Positions 1-9,267 of a stretch of DNA of 64,000 bases are shown here, piece after piece (position 1 is the first letter of the stretch; each line of letters opens with the position of its first letter). This DNA comes from an uncultured Eubacteriales bacterium (GTDB lineage Bacteria > Bacillota > Clostridia > TANB77 > CAG-508). The notes under the pieces were generated by a model. That model had not been told where the DNA came from. It made no database searches and saw nothing but the letters and a program-made list of their open reading frames with translations. The DNA lies in the NCBI GenBank assembly GCA_949288175.1, contig CASEIV010000002.1, positions 124,001-188,000 on the forward strand. The letters are read 5' to 3'. The translations under genes and the position numbers were made by a program.

Positions 1-31
1 GTCCCTATCGTTCCATAAAAAGGAGGAAAAA

Positions 32-1228
32 ATGAAAGTTTTAGTTTTAAATTGTGGTAGTTCATCACTAAAGTATCAATTAATTAATATGGAAACAGAA
101 GAAGTATTAGCTTCTGGAAAGTATGAAAGAATTGGAGAAGAAGAAGCATTTATTACACATAAGGTAAATGGACAAAAAATCGAAATCAAAAAACCAGCAT
201 ATAATCATAAAGAAGCAATTGAATTTACATTGGAACAATTTACAAATCCAGAATATAAAGTGATTGATTCTTTAGATGAGATTAGTGCTGTAGGACATAG
301 AATTGTTCACGGTGGAGAGAAAATAACAGAATCTGTACTTATTACAGATGAGGTTATCAAAACAATAGAGGAATGTACAGATTTAGCACCATTACATAAT
401 CCAGCATGTATGTTAGGAATTGAAGCATGTAGAGAAGTTATGCCAAATAAGCCAATGGTAGGTGTATTTGACACAGCATTCCATTCATCAATTCCAAAAG
501 ATAAATTTATATATCCAATTCCTTATGAGTATTATGAAAAATATGGTGTTAGAAAATATGGATTCCATGGAACTTCTCATATGTATGTATCTCAAAGACT
601 TGGAGAGATAGAAAATAAATCTCTTGAAGGAACAAAAATTGTAACATGTCATTTAGGTCAAGGGGCTAGTATATGTGCTGTAAAAGATGGTAAATCAATG
701 GATACGAGTATGGGATTAACACCACTTGCAGGATTACCTATGGTAACAAGAAGTGGAGATTTAGATCCATCAGTAGTTACTTTTATCATGAAAAAAGAAA
801 ATCTAGATGCACAAACAATGGAAGATATCTTAAATAAAAAATCTGGATTAGCAAGTATATCAGGAATGGCACCAGATTTTAGAGTAATAGAAGATGAATC
901 AAACAAAGGAACAGAAAGAGCAAAAATGGCAATTGAACAATTCAATTATTCTATTGCAAGCTTTATTGCAAAATATGCTGTTGCTATGAAAGGTATTGAC
1001 TACATCATCTTTACAGGTGGTATTGGAGAAAATCAAATTAACATCAGAAAAGGTATTTGCGAAAAGCTAGAATTTATGGGTGTAAAATTAGACTTAGATG
1101 AAAACAACATGAGAGGAGAAGAAAAAGTGATTTCAACACCTGATTCAAAAGTTAAAGTATATGTAATACCTACAAATGAAGAATTAATGATTGCTAAAGA
1201 AACCAAAAGACTTGTTGAAAGTAAATAG
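32..1228 (+). CDS. ackA: acetate kinase
   Basis: Acetate kinase (398 aa, the usual family length) interconverts acetyl phosphate + ADP and acetate + ATP in the cytoplasm, the ATP-yielding end of acetate fermentation. The N-terminus VLNCGSSSLKYQL is the phosphate-binding signature of the ASKHA fold, HRIVHGGEK and KYGFHGTSH are the other family signatures, and FTGGIGEN sits near the C-terminus. AGGAGG at 21-26 places the start. The 31 bases upstream are too few to show the previous gene; phosphotransacetylase (pta) is the common partner but cannot be seen here. A weak hairpin follows the stop. Confidence 0.98.
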   Translation: MKVLVLNCGSSSLKYQLINMETEEVLASGKYERIGEEEAFITHKVNGQKIEIKKPAYNHKEAIEFTLEQFTNPEYKVIDSLDEISAVGHRIVHGGEKITESVLITDEVIKTIEECTDLAPLHNPACMLGIEACREVMPNKPMVGVFDTAFHSSIPKDKFIYPIPYEYYEKYGVRKYGFHGTSHMYVSQRLGEIENKSLEGTKIVTCHLGQGASICAVKDGKSMDTSMGLTPLAGLPMVTRSGDLDPSVVTFIMKKENLDAQTMEDILNKKSGLASISGMAPDFRVIEDESNKGTERAKMAIEQFNYSIASFIAKYAVAMKGIDYIIFTGGIGENQINIRKGICEKLEFMGVKLDLDENNMRGEEKVISTPDSKVKVYVIPTNEELMIAKETKRLVESK

Positions 1229-1246
1229 CGAAATAAAAGTAGAGAA

Positions 1247-1273
1247 AGAACGCATATTTTTAATATGTGTTCT
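1247..1273 (+). terminator. hairpin after ackA, weak terminator
   Basis: GAACGCATAT pairs with ATATGTGTTC (one G:T pair) around a TTTTA loop just after the ackA stop. No proper T-run follows, so it may be a 3' mRNA end rather than an efficient intrinsic terminator. Confidence 0.4.
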
Positions 1274-1332
1274 TCTGATACATAATAAAGGCATAAAACT
1301 TATGGTTACATAACATAAAAAACGAAAAATGG

Positions 1333-1361
1333 TTTACATCACGATAAAAATGTGATATACT
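1333..1361 (+). promoter_or_regulatory. sigma-A promoter for small ORF / guaB
   Basis: TTTACA (1333-1338), a 17-nt spacer, then TATACT (1356-1361). The predicted RNA starts about 1368, close upstream of the 50-codon ORF, and could also read into guaB. Confidence 0.7.
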
Positions 1362-1391
1362 AGTAATATCAATTTTTAGGAGGACAAAGGT

Positions 1392-1544
1392 ATGAAAAAA
1401 CGGTTTGATGTGGAAAAAATAATGGAGAAAATCTCCATTATAGCGACTATTTTGATGGGAATGGTTTCGCTTTATCGTGGGTGTATAGAGATAAAGCGAA
1501 ATGCAAAGAAACTTGTAAACCGTGATGATAGTGCAGGGAGCTAA
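1392..1544 (+). CDS. hypothetical 50-aa small protein upstream of guaB
   Basis: Small ORF with an excellent AGGAGG (1379-1384) and a strong promoter just upstream. The product starts [20 protein letters not shown], with a short hydrophobic stretch (about residues 15-27, [14 protein letters not shown]) followed by a basic tail ([13 protein letters not shown]), so it could be a membrane-associated microprotein. Codon use differs from its neighbours: it has an in-frame CGG (1401) and several CGT/CGA codons. The end of the ORF forms a GGGAG-CTAAT-CTCCC hairpin. I do not recognise a family. It could be a leader peptide for guaB, a type I toxin-like peptide or an imported small gene; the sequence cannot decide between these. 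Confidence 0.5.
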   Translation: MKKRFDVEKIMEKISIIATILMGMVSLYRGCIEIKRNAKKLVNRDDSAGS

Positions 1545-1560
1545 TCTCCCTCGCTATTTT
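1533..1560 (+). terminator. terminator/attenuator-like hairpin before guaB
   Basis: GGGAG (1536-1540) pairs with CTCCC (1546-1550), extended by outer A-T and GC pairs with one bulge, followed by TATTTTAATATTTT. It overlaps the small ORF stop and lies 16 nt before the guaB ribosome site, so it could terminate the small transcript or attenuate guaB. Confidence 0.45.
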
Positions 1561-1587
1561 AATATTTTAATAGATGGAGGAGTTAAT

Positions 1588-3093
1588 ATGGCAAAAATTT
1601 TAGAAGATATTTCAAGAACATTTAATGAATTTTTATTATTACCAAACTTAACAGATGAAAGATGTATACCAAACAAGGTGTCTTTAAAAACACCACTTGT
1701 AAAATACAAAAAGGGAGAAGAACCAAAATATTATGCTAATATTCCAATGGTATCTGCGATTATGCAATCTGTATCAGGAGTAGATATGGGAATTGCCTTA
1801 GCAAGAGAAGGTGGCGTTGCATTTATTTATGGTTCACAAAGTATTGAATCACAAGCAGAAATGGTAAGACAAGTAAAAAAACACAAAGCAGGATTTATTG
1901 TTAGTGACTCAAATGTAAAATCTGGAACACCTTTAAAAGATGTTATTGACTTAGTTATTAAAACAGGACATTCAACAGTTATGATTACAGAAGATGGAAC
2001 AGCAAAAGGAAAATTTATCGGATTAGTAACAGATAAAGACTATCGTGTATCAAGAGATGATTTGGAAGCTCCAATTGATAACTTCATGACACCAAAGGAA
2101 AAAGCAGTATGGGCACATGAAGGAATTTCTTTATCAGAAGCAAATGATTTAATATGGGAAAAGAAAATTGCATGTTTGCCAATATTAACGAAAGAAGGAA
2201 ACTTAAAATATTTAGTATTTAGAAAAGATTATGAAGAAAGAAAAAATAATCCAGATTCTTTATTAGATGAGGATAAAAGATATATTGTAGGTGCAGGTAT
2301 TAATACAAGAGACCATGAAGAAAGAATACCAGCATTAGTGGATGCAGGAGTAGATTTAATTTGTATGGACTCTTCAGATGGATATTCTGTATGGCAAAAA
2401 AATACAATTGATTTTGTAAGAGCAAAATATGGAGATTCTGTTAAAATCGGTGCAGGAAATGTTGTAGATGCAGAAGGATTTAGATATTTAGCAGAAGCAG
2501 GAGCAGACTTCATTAAAGTAGGTGTAGGTGGAGGATCTATTTGTATCACACGTGAAACCAAAGGTATTGGACGTGGACAAGCCTCAGCTTTAATTGATGT
2601 TGTTGCAGAAAGAGATAAATATTTTGAAGAAACAGGAATTTATATCCCAGTTTGTTCAGATGGTGGAATTGTACATGATCATCACATTACCATTGCTTTA
2701 GCATTAGGAGCAGATTTTGTTATGATGGGAAGATATTTTGCTAGATTTGATGAAAGTCCAACAAGAGTTGTTAAAAAAGGAAATGGTTATGTAAAAGAAT
2801 ATTGGGGAGAAGGTTCTAATAGAGCAAGAAACTGGCAAAGATATGATATGGGAGGAGATGCAAAACTTTCATTTGAAGAAGGTGTTGACTCATATATCCC
2901 ATATGCGGGAAAATTAAAAGATAATCTAGCTGTTACTTGTGCAAAAATCAAATCAACGATGTGTAACTGCGGAAGTGTTACTATTCCTGAGTTACATGAA
3001 AAAGCAAGATTAACATTAGTATCTGATGTTAGTATTTCAGAAGGTAGTGCACATGATGTTATCTTAAAAGAAATTGATAATCAATATAAATAG
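1588..3093 (+). CDS. guaB: inosine-5'-monophosphate dehydrogenase
   Basis: IMP dehydrogenase (501 aa) oxidises IMP to XMP with NAD+, the committed step of GMP synthesis; guaA lies 57 kb further on. The start is ATG 1588, with GGAGG at 1576-1580; the longer reading from 1522 has no ribosome site. A TIM barrel is interrupted by a CBS pair (about residues 105-225). The catalytic loop [18 protein letters not shown] puts the nucleophilic Cys at residue 319, and the mobile flap carries Arg418-Tyr419. These are the same residue numbers as in Tritrichomonas foetus IMPDH, and long segments ([26 protein letters not shown]) match what I recall of that protein. It therefore belongs to the bacterial subgroup resembling the T. 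foetus enzyme, not the common GPGSICTTR type. Confidence 0.96.
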   Translation: MAKILEDISRTFNEFLLLPNLTDERCIPNKVSLKTPLVKYKKGEEPKYYANIPMVSAIMQSVSGVDMGIALAREGGVAFIYGSQSIESQAEMVRQVKKHKAGFIVSDSNVKSGTPLKDVIDLVIKTGHSTVMITEDGTAKGKFIGLVTDKDYRVSRDDLEAPIDNFMTPKEKAVWAHEGISLSEANDLIWEKKIACLPILTKEGNLKYLVFRKDYEERKNNPDSLLDEDKRYIVGAGINTRDHEERIPALVDAGVDLICMDSSDGYSVWQKNTIDFVRAKYGDSVKIGAGNVVDAEGFRYLAEAGADFIKVGVGGGSICITRETKGIGRGQASALIDVVAERDKYFEETGIYIPVCSDGGIVHDHHITIALALGADFVMMGRYFARFDESPTRVVKKGNGYVKEYWGEGSNRARNWQRYDMGGDAKLSFEEGVDSYIPYAGKLKDNLAVTCAKIKSTMCNCGSVTIPELHEKARLTLVSDVSISEGSAHDVILKEIDNQYK

Positions 3094-3094
3094 G

Positions 3095-3139
3095 AAAAAT
3101 AAGACATATGAAACCTTGGTTTTTGTATGTCTTATTTTT
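3095..3139 (+). terminator. intrinsic terminator of guaB
   Basis: A perfect 14-bp stem, AAAAATAAGACATA (3095-3108) with TATGTCTTATTTTT (3126-3139), whose 3' arm ends in a T-run, directly after the guaB stop. The flanking A-tract would let it work in both directions. Confidence 0.85.
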
Positions 3140-3249
3140 ATTGCTAAGAACTTTATAAAACTGTTTATTGGTCAGGAAAAAGGTTGCAAAAAAAACAATA
3201 TAATGATAAGATAATGAAGAAAATAATGTCTAAATAGAGGAGAATTTTA

Positions 3250-4344
3250 ATGAAAAAACTTTTTTTTGCAACACATAACTTAGACTTAGGTGGAATAGAA
3301 ACAGCACTTGTTACATTAGTAAATGATTTATCAGAAAAAGGTTATGATATAACGATTGCATTAGAAAAAAGAGAAGGTGTGTTTTTAGACAGATTAAGTA
3401 ACAAAATAAAAGTTGTAGAGTATAACACAAATAATAATAAAAGCGTTATTTTAAGAAAGATATGTAATTTATTGAATAGAATAAAATTTATCATAAAATA
3501 TAGAAATAAATTTGATTTTTCAGCAAGTTTTGCTACATATTCCTTGGCAAGTAGTTTTATGGCAAGAACAGCATCTCAAAATTCAGCATTATGGTGTCAT
3601 GCAGATTATTTAACTTTATACCAAGGAAACAAAGAAGAAGTAAAATCTTTTTTTAAAAATGTAAATTGTGAAAAATTTAACCATATTGTATTTGTGTCAA
3701 AAGAAGGTGCGAATAGTTTTATAGAGGTTTTTCCAGAACTAAAAGATAAAGTGATGACTTGTAATAATCTAATAAATGGAAAAGAGATTATAGAAAAATC
3801 AAAAGAATCGATTATAGAGAAAAACATACAAGAATTAAAAAAAGAAAAGAGTCCTATTTTTCTAAATGTAGGAAGACATGATGAAAGACAAAAAAAGTTA
3901 ACAAGAATTATAGAAGCTTCTAAAAAACTAAAAGAAGAAAATTTAAAATTTAAAGTTATATTTATTGGAGATGGACAAGACACGAAATTGTATCAAGAAA
4001 AAGTAAAAGAATATAACTTAGAAGAAACAATCCTATTTTTAGGTAGAAAAGAAAATCCATATCCATATTTTGCAATGAGTGATTGTATTATTTTATCTTC
4101 AGAATATGAAGGATATCCAGTTGTATATTTAGAAAGTTTTGTATTACATAAACCAATTATAACGACAAAAATATCTGATTATGAACAAGTAGAAGATGGA
4201 AGAGGAATGGTCGTAGAGAAAGATACACAAGCTATATATATGGCAATGAAAGAATTTATACAAAATGGATATGAAGTAAAAAATCCATTTGATTATGAAA
4301 CATATAATAAAAATATAATAAAAACATTAGAAACAATATTTTAA
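3250..4344 (+). CDS. GT4 family glycosyltransferase
   Basis: A retaining GT-B glycosyltransferase of family 4 (364 aa), cytoplasmic and probably membrane-associated, adding a nucleotide-activated sugar to the growing surface glycan. The N-terminal domain begins with the GGIETAL glycine loop. The C-terminal donor domain has NVGRHDERQKK, FIGDGQD, the FLGRKENPYPYFAMSDCII signature and the EYEGYPVVYLES E-x7-E element. AGAGGAG gives the start. It opens the glycan locus after an intergenic gap of about 110 nt beyond the guaB terminator, so this is probably the operon start. The donor and acceptor cannot be told from sequence. Confidence 0.9.
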   Translation: MKKLFFATHNLDLGGIETALVTLVNDLSEKGYDITIALEKREGVFLDRLSNKIKVVEYNTNNNKSVILRKICNLLNRIKFIIKYRNKFDFSASFATYSLASSFMARTASQNSALWCHADYLTLYQGNKEEVKSFFKNVNCEKFNHIVFVSKEGANSFIEVFPELKDKVMTCNNLINGKEIIEKSKESIIEKNIQELKKEKSPIFLNVGRHDERQKKLTRIIEASKKLKEENLKFKVIFIGDGQDTKLYQEKVKEYNLEETILFLGRKENPYPYFAMSDCIILSSEYEGYPVVYLESFVLHKPIITTKISDYEQVEDGRGMVVEKDTQAIYMAMKEFIQNGYEVKNPFDYETYNKNIIKTLETIF

Positions 4345-4352
4345 AAAGAAAG

Positions 4353-5327
4353 ATGGCGAGAATATTGAAAAAGTTAAGTGTCATTATTCCCGTATATAAT
4401 GCGGAAAAAACATTAAAAAAATGTATGGAATCAGTTTTAAAACAAAAAGATGAAGATTTAGAAATTGTATTAATCAATGATGGAAGTACAGATGCATCTG
4501 ATAAAATGATACAAGAATACAAAGAAAAAAATCCAAAAACCATTTCTTATTACAAAAAGAAAAATACAGGGGTTGCCGATACAAGAAATTATGGAATTAA
4601 AAAAGCAAAAGGAAAATATATCTTGTTTTTGGATGCAGATGATTATTTAGATATCCATTTATATGGATTAGTAAAACAATATATGGAAAAAGATATGGAT
4701 CTAATTAAATTTAAATTGCAAAGAGAAGATGAAAAAGGAAATGTTATAGAAACAGTTAATGGACCTGTATTTGAAAATAAAACAGGAGAAGAAGGATTTG
4801 AGGAATTATATGCTACAGATGTTTTACTAGATTCTCCTTGTGTATATGTGATAAAAAAAGAGATATTTACAAAGAACAAATTAGAGTTTAAAGTCGGAAC
4901 AGAACATGAGGATTTTGGGTTAATGCCATTTGTGATTGTACTTGCCAAAACAATGATTTCCATTAACTTTTATGGATATCACTATGTACAAGTAAAAGGA
5001 AGCATCACAAGAAATGATAGCTATGAAAAAACAAAGAAAAAAGCAAATGATGCTCTAAAACAATATGATGAAGCTCTGTTAAAAATCGATAAATACAAAT
5101 TAAATCAAAAAACAGCTGAAATATTAAAAATTTATTATACAAACGCCATTTTATTAAAAATAGAAACTTTAGAGAAAAAAGACCAAAAGCAATATATAAA
5201 AGAAATTAAAAAAAGAAAAATGACAAAAAATATTAAGGCGAAAGATATAAGACAGCTACTAAGAAAAATAATTTTAAACGTAAATATAAAATGGTATTTA
5301 AGTTTAAGAAGAAAGGTTAAATCATGA
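4353..5327 (+). CDS. GT2 family glycosyltransferase
   Basis: An inverting GT-A glycosyltransferase of family 2 (324 aa). LSVIIPVYNAEKTLKKCMES is the nucleotide-binding start, INDGSTD and FLDADDY (the metal-binding DxD) follow, and EHEDFGL carries the likely catalytic acidic pair. The C-terminal third is Lys-rich, consistent with membrane contact. It starts 8 nt after the preceding gene with a weak AAAGAAAG ribosome site, and its stop overlaps the next start (ATGA), so the genes are co-transcribed and probably translationally coupled. Substrate unknown. Confidence 0.9.
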   Translation: MARILKKLSVIIPVYNAEKTLKKCMESVLKQKDEDLEIVLINDGSTDASDKMIQEYKEKNPKTISYYKKKNTGVADTRNYGIKKAKGKYILFLDADDYLDIHLYGLVKQYMEKDMDLIKFKLQREDEKGNVIETVNGPVFENKTGEEGFEELYATDVLLDSPCVYVIKKEIFTKNKLEFKVGTEHEDFGLMPFVIVLAKTMISINFYGYHYVQVKGSITRNDSYEKTKKKANDALKQYDEALLKIDKYKLNQKTAEILKIYYTNAILLKIETLEKKDQKQYIKEIKKRKMTKNIKAKDIRQLLRKIILNVNIKWYLSLRRKVKS

Positions 5328-6310
5328 TAAAGGTTAGTATCATTGTTCCATTTTATAATGTAGAAAACTATATAGAAAAATGTTTGCAGTCTCTAGTAAA
5401 TCAAACCTTAGAAGATATTGAGATTTTGCTTGTCAATGATGGAAGCCAAGATGGAACAGAGGTAATTGCAAAACAATTTGTAGAGAAATATCCAAATAAA
5501 ATCATATATTTGGAAAAAGAAAATGGTGGGTTATCAGATGCTAGAAATTATGCGATTCCACATGCTAAGGGAGAATATATTGCCTTTTTAGATTCTGATG
5601 ACTATGTTGAAACCAATATGTATGAAGAAATGTACAATAAAGCAAAAGAAGAAAATTTAGATTATGTGGAATGTGATTTCTTATGGGAATATCCAGATAA
5701 GACTTTAGAGAGCAAAGGAAAACAGTATAATAATAAAAAAGAAATGTTTATCCATACAAGAGTGGTTGCATGGAATAAATTAATTAAAAGAGAAATTGTA
5801 CAAAGTAACCATTTAGAATTTCCAAAAGGATATCGATACGAAGATGTGGAGTTTTTCTATAAACTATTACCATTGATACGTAATTATGGGATTGTTCAAA
5901 AACCATTTATTCATTATGTGCAAAGAGAAGATTCTATTTCAAATGTACAAAATACAAGAACAAAAGAGATTATTGATATTTTAGGACATGTGATTACATA
6001 TTACAAAACAAAGAACTTGTTTGATGAATATAAAGAAGAAATAGAATATACCTATGCAAGATATATCTTATGTAGTTCAATGCTTAGAATGGTGATGATT
6101 GAAGATAAAAAGGAAAGAAAAGAAATCATCAATTTTGCATGGAAATCATTAAACACACAATTTGCCAATTGGAAGAAAAATACCTATTTAAAAGAAAAAG
6201 GATTAAAAAACTTGTATATGAGAAGTGTGAACAATCTTACATTGAAAGTGTATACAAGTTTAGCAAGGGTTAAATATGTAAGAGATAAATTGCAAGAAAA
6301 ATTTGTTTAA
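5324..6310 (+). CDS. GT2 family glycosyltransferase
   Basis: A second GT2 enzyme (328 aa) with VSIIVPFYNVENYIEKCLQS, LVNDGSQD, the FLDSDDY DxD motif and RYEDVEF near residue 185. It overlaps the previous gene by 4 nt. RYEDVEF is encoded with an in-frame CGA, which shows CGA is read as arginine here. It resembles glycan-elongating transferases such as those of capsule and teichoic acid loci; acceptor unknown. An intergenic stretch of about 90 nt separates it from the next, frame-broken gene. Confidence 0.9.
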   Translation: MIKVSIIVPFYNVENYIEKCLQSLVNQTLEDIEILLVNDGSQDGTEVIAKQFVEKYPNKIIYLEKENGGLSDARNYAIPHAKGEYIAFLDSDDYVETNMYEEMYNKAKEENLDYVECDFLWEYPDKTLESKGKQYNNKKEMFIHTRVVAWNKLIKREIVQSNHLEFPKGYRYEDVEFFYKLLPLIRNYGIVQKPFIHYVQREDSISNVQNTRTKEIIDILGHVITYYKTKNLFDEYKEEIEYTYARYILCSSMLRMVMIEDKKERKEIINFAWKSLNTQFANWKKNTYLKEKGLKNLYMRSVNNLTLKVYTSLARVKYVRDKLQEKFV

Positions 6311-6398
6311 AGATTGAAAAATAATTAGAATTTTATCTGTGTCAAATTTAATTCTTTTCCAATCAGATTTGTATTTTAAGAAAGGAATACATGAAAAT

Positions 6399-7506
6399 AT
6401 GAAAAAGATACTATTTGGAATAACGAGTTTAACGATTCGGTGGAGCAGAAAGAGTGCTAGTGGACATGGTAAATCAATTAAGCGACAAATTTGATATTAC
6501 TATATTTACGATTTATGGAAAAGGTGAGTTGGAAAAAAGTTTAAATAACAAAATAAAAGTTAAAAGAATATTTGATAAACCATACAAAGAATTTAGCAAG
6601 TTTGAAAAAATAGGCGTACCTTTAAAAATTTTATGTTTCCAAAAGAAATATTATAAAAAATATATACAAGGTAACCATGATACAGAAATTGCTTTTTTGG
6701 AAGGGCCAATTACAAGACTATTTAGTACGAAAAACAAAAATACAAAGAAAATTGCTTGGATTCATAATGATATTTCAAAAGTGTATGGAAATGGCTTAAA
6801 ACCAAAAATAAAGTTGATGATTGATAGAAGAATCTATAATCAATATCAAAAATTGATATTTGTCAGCAAAGATAATAAAGAAGTGTTTGATATACGATAT
6901 CCAAATATGAAACCAACAGAAGAGGTTATTTATAATTATATAGATGCACAAAAAGTCATAGAAAAAGCAGACGAAAAAATAGATTTTTCATTTGACAACA
7001 AACAAATGAATTTCTTGACAGTTGCTAGATTGGTAGAACAAAAGGGAATTGATAGATTAATTCGTATTCACAGAGAATTAATTGCTAACCAATATATGAA
7101 TAAATTTTACATTATTGGAGATGGACCAGAAAGAAAAAAATTGGAAAAACTAATAGAAGATGAACATTTACAAGAAACATTTTTCTTATTAGGTGCAAAG
7201 GAAAATCCATATCCATATATGAAACAAGCAGATATGTTTTGTTTACTTTCTAAATTTGAAGGATATGGTATGGTTTTAGAGGAAGCGAAGATTTTAAATA
7301 AACCAATCATCATTACGAATACAGCAGCAAGAGAGGCTGTGGAAAATTATAAAAATGCAGTGATTGTAGAAAATGACGAACATGAAATTTATAATAAATT
7401 AAAATATATCATTGAAAACAATATAAAAACATTTGATGAGAAACAACAAACATATGAAAATCAACATATCATCAAAGAATTAGAAAAATTATTAAAGGAA
7501 GAATAA
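6399..7506 (+). CDS. GT4 glycosyltransferase, reading frame broken at CGG codon 6438
   Basis: A GT4 enzyme of about 369 aa that needs a +1 shift to be read whole. Frame one starts at ATG 6399 (MKKILFGITSLTI), reaches in-frame CGG at 6438-6440 and would stop at 6492. Skipping the C gives GGT GGA GCA GAA, that is IGGAERVLVDMVNQL, exactly the family glycine loop, and the frame then stays open to 7506. The rest is intact: TVARLVEQKGIDRLI, YIIGDGPE, KENPYPYMKQADMF and KFEGYGMVLEEA. With only one base changed and no other decay, this looks like a functional gene with recoding, a fresh mutation or a sequence error rather than an old pseudogene. Confidence 0.8.
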
Positions 7507-7508
7507 TT

Positions 7509-8436
7509 ATGAAATTATCCATTATTACACCAACATACAATAGGGCAAATATGCTTGGCAATTTATATAAAAGTATTTTGAAAAGCTTAGAACAAAATAA
7601 TGAAATGCAACAAAGTATACAAGTACAATGGATCATTATAAATGACGGTTCTAATGACAATACAGAAGAGGTTGTAAAACAGTATATAAGCGAGAACAAA
7701 ATAAAGATACAATATTATAAACAAGAAAATCAAGGAAAAATGTCAGCTATTAACAATGTCGTTCAATACGCTGATGGAGATTTGATTGTAGAATGTGATT
7801 CTGATGATACATTTTCAGACAATGCATTTTGTGATATTTTGCAAGCCTATCATGAAACAAAAGAAAGAAAGGATTTATATGGATTATGTTTCTTAAAATA
7901 TGACTTAAAAGGAAATAATATTGGAAATGCATTTCAAAAAGAAGAAACTACCATGTTTGATCTATATTTTAAAGAACGGAGAAACAGGAGAAAAAGCAAT
8001 TGTATTTTTTGCAGATATTCGAAAACAATATCAGTACAAGATAGAAAATCATGAAAAGTTTTCGACTGAAGCTAGAATGTATCATGAAATGGATTTAAAA
8101 TATAAAATGAAATGTTTCAATAAACCAGTCATGTTATGTGACTATAAAGAAGATGGATATACTAAAAATATAAAAAAGATTTTTAGAGAAAATCCATATG
8201 GTCATTATGCATATTTTAGGGAAATTTTGGAACAACATGATATGACAGGAGTTCCTTTTAAAAAAAGATTATATGTTATGAAACATTATATTTTATTTGC
8301 TAGTTTAATAAATAAAAGAATACATATAAAAGATATCAAAGGATTAAAAAATAGATTAGGAATTATTTTATTATGGATTCCAGGAAAAATAAAAACAAGA
8401 ATAATATTTAAAGTTCCAAATAGTATAACAAAATAA
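7509..8436 (+). CDS. GT2 glycosyltransferase, reading frame broken at CGG codon 7977
   Basis: A GT2 enzyme of about 308 aa split into two overlapping frames. The N-terminal part (from ATG 7509) has LSIITPTYNRANMLGNLYKS, INDGSNDN and the ECDSDD metal motif. It reaches in-frame CGG at 7977-7979 and would stop at 8054. Skipping the C gives ...FKEGETGEKAIVFFADIRK..., continuing to 8436. The TGEKA...F segment is the expected mid-region of this GT2 subgroup. It lies 2 nt after the previous gene, which has the same type of lesion. The two halves otherwise look undamaged. Confidence 0.78.
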
Positions 8437-8500
8437 TAAAAAGGTTGATTTTTAAAACTAGTATTGTTATAATTACCCGAGGAAGGAGAAGAATACAAAT

Positions 8501-9238
8501 ATGAGTGAAGATTATAAAATTATTGTAGATGATGTATATAAAACATTTAATGTTTATTTAGATAAAGCCAATACGATAAAAGAAAAATTATTATTTCTAT
8601 TTTCAAGAAATAAAAAAGAAAAGAGAGAAGTATTAAAAGGAATCAATTTAAAAATAAAACAAGGAGAAGTTGTTGCTTTGATTGGTACAAATGGAAGTGG
8701 AAAATCAACTCTTTTAAAATTAATGACACAAATTATTTATCCAAACAAAGGAAAAATTACAACAAACGGAAAATTAACATCTCTATTAGAATTAGGAGCA
8801 GGATTCCATCCGGATTTTTCAGGACGAGAAAATATATATTTTAATGCTTCTATATTCGGACTAACTAAAAAAGAAATAGACAAAAGAATTGATGATATTA
8901 TAGAATTTTCAGAATTAGGAAAATATATTGATAATCCAGTAAGAACATATTCTTCAGGAATGTATATGAGATTAGCATTTTCTGTTGCTATTAATGTAGA
9001 TGCAGATATTTTATTAATTGATGAGATATTGTCTGTAGGAGATGAACATTTTCAAAATAAATGTTATAACAAAATGAGAGAATTAAAAGAACAAGGAAAA
9101 ACGATGGTTTTTGTTACCCACAATATGAGCGCAGTTAAAGAACTTTGTGATAGAAGTGTGTGGTTATATAATGGAGAAATTAGAATGGATGGTGACACAG
9201 GAAAAGTTGTTGATGCTTATGTAGAAGCCACAAAATAA
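8501..9238 (+). CDS. polysaccharide/teichoic acid ABC exporter, ATP-binding subunit (Wzt/TagH type)
   Basis: ATPase (245 aa) of an ABC-2 exporter that moves lipid-linked glycan across the membrane. Walker A GTNGSGKSTLLKL, a Q-loop region LLELGAGFHPDFSGRENI, which is typical of the Wzt/TagH group, signature YSSGMYMRLAFS, Walker B ADILLIDE and the switch His in VFVTHN. It ends soon after the NBD, so it lacks the C-terminal carbohydrate-binding domain of long Wzt proteins. AAGGAG at 8482-8487 sets the start. The matching permease is at 12806. CGA is used in frame as Arg (SGRENI). Confidence 0.93.
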   Translation: MSEDYKIIVDDVYKTFNVYLDKANTIKEKLLFLFSRNKKEKREVLKGINLKIKQGEVVALIGTNGSGKSTLLKLMTQIIYPNKGKITTNGKLTSLLELGAGFHPDFSGRENIYFNASIFGLTKKEIDKRIDDIIEFSELGKYIDNPVRTYSSGMYMRLAFSVAINVDADILLIDEILSVGDEHFQNKCYNKMRELKEQGKTMVFVTHNMSAVKELCDRSVWLYNGEIRMDGDTGKVVDAYVEATK

Positions 9239-9267
9239 AAGCAAAAAATAAAAGGAGATATTGGCTT

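Noticed and set aside
3184-3215. Promoter TTGCAA ... TATAAT before the glycan operon
   Set aside because: The spacing between boxes (9 nt, or 20 nt to GATAAT) is not right for sigma-A, so no confident promoter call is made.
6399-8436. Homopolymer slippage as the explanation of the two adjacent glycosyltransferase frame breaks
   Set aside because: The break points lie at CGG triplets, not in long A or T runs; the presumed extra base is a C next to GG.
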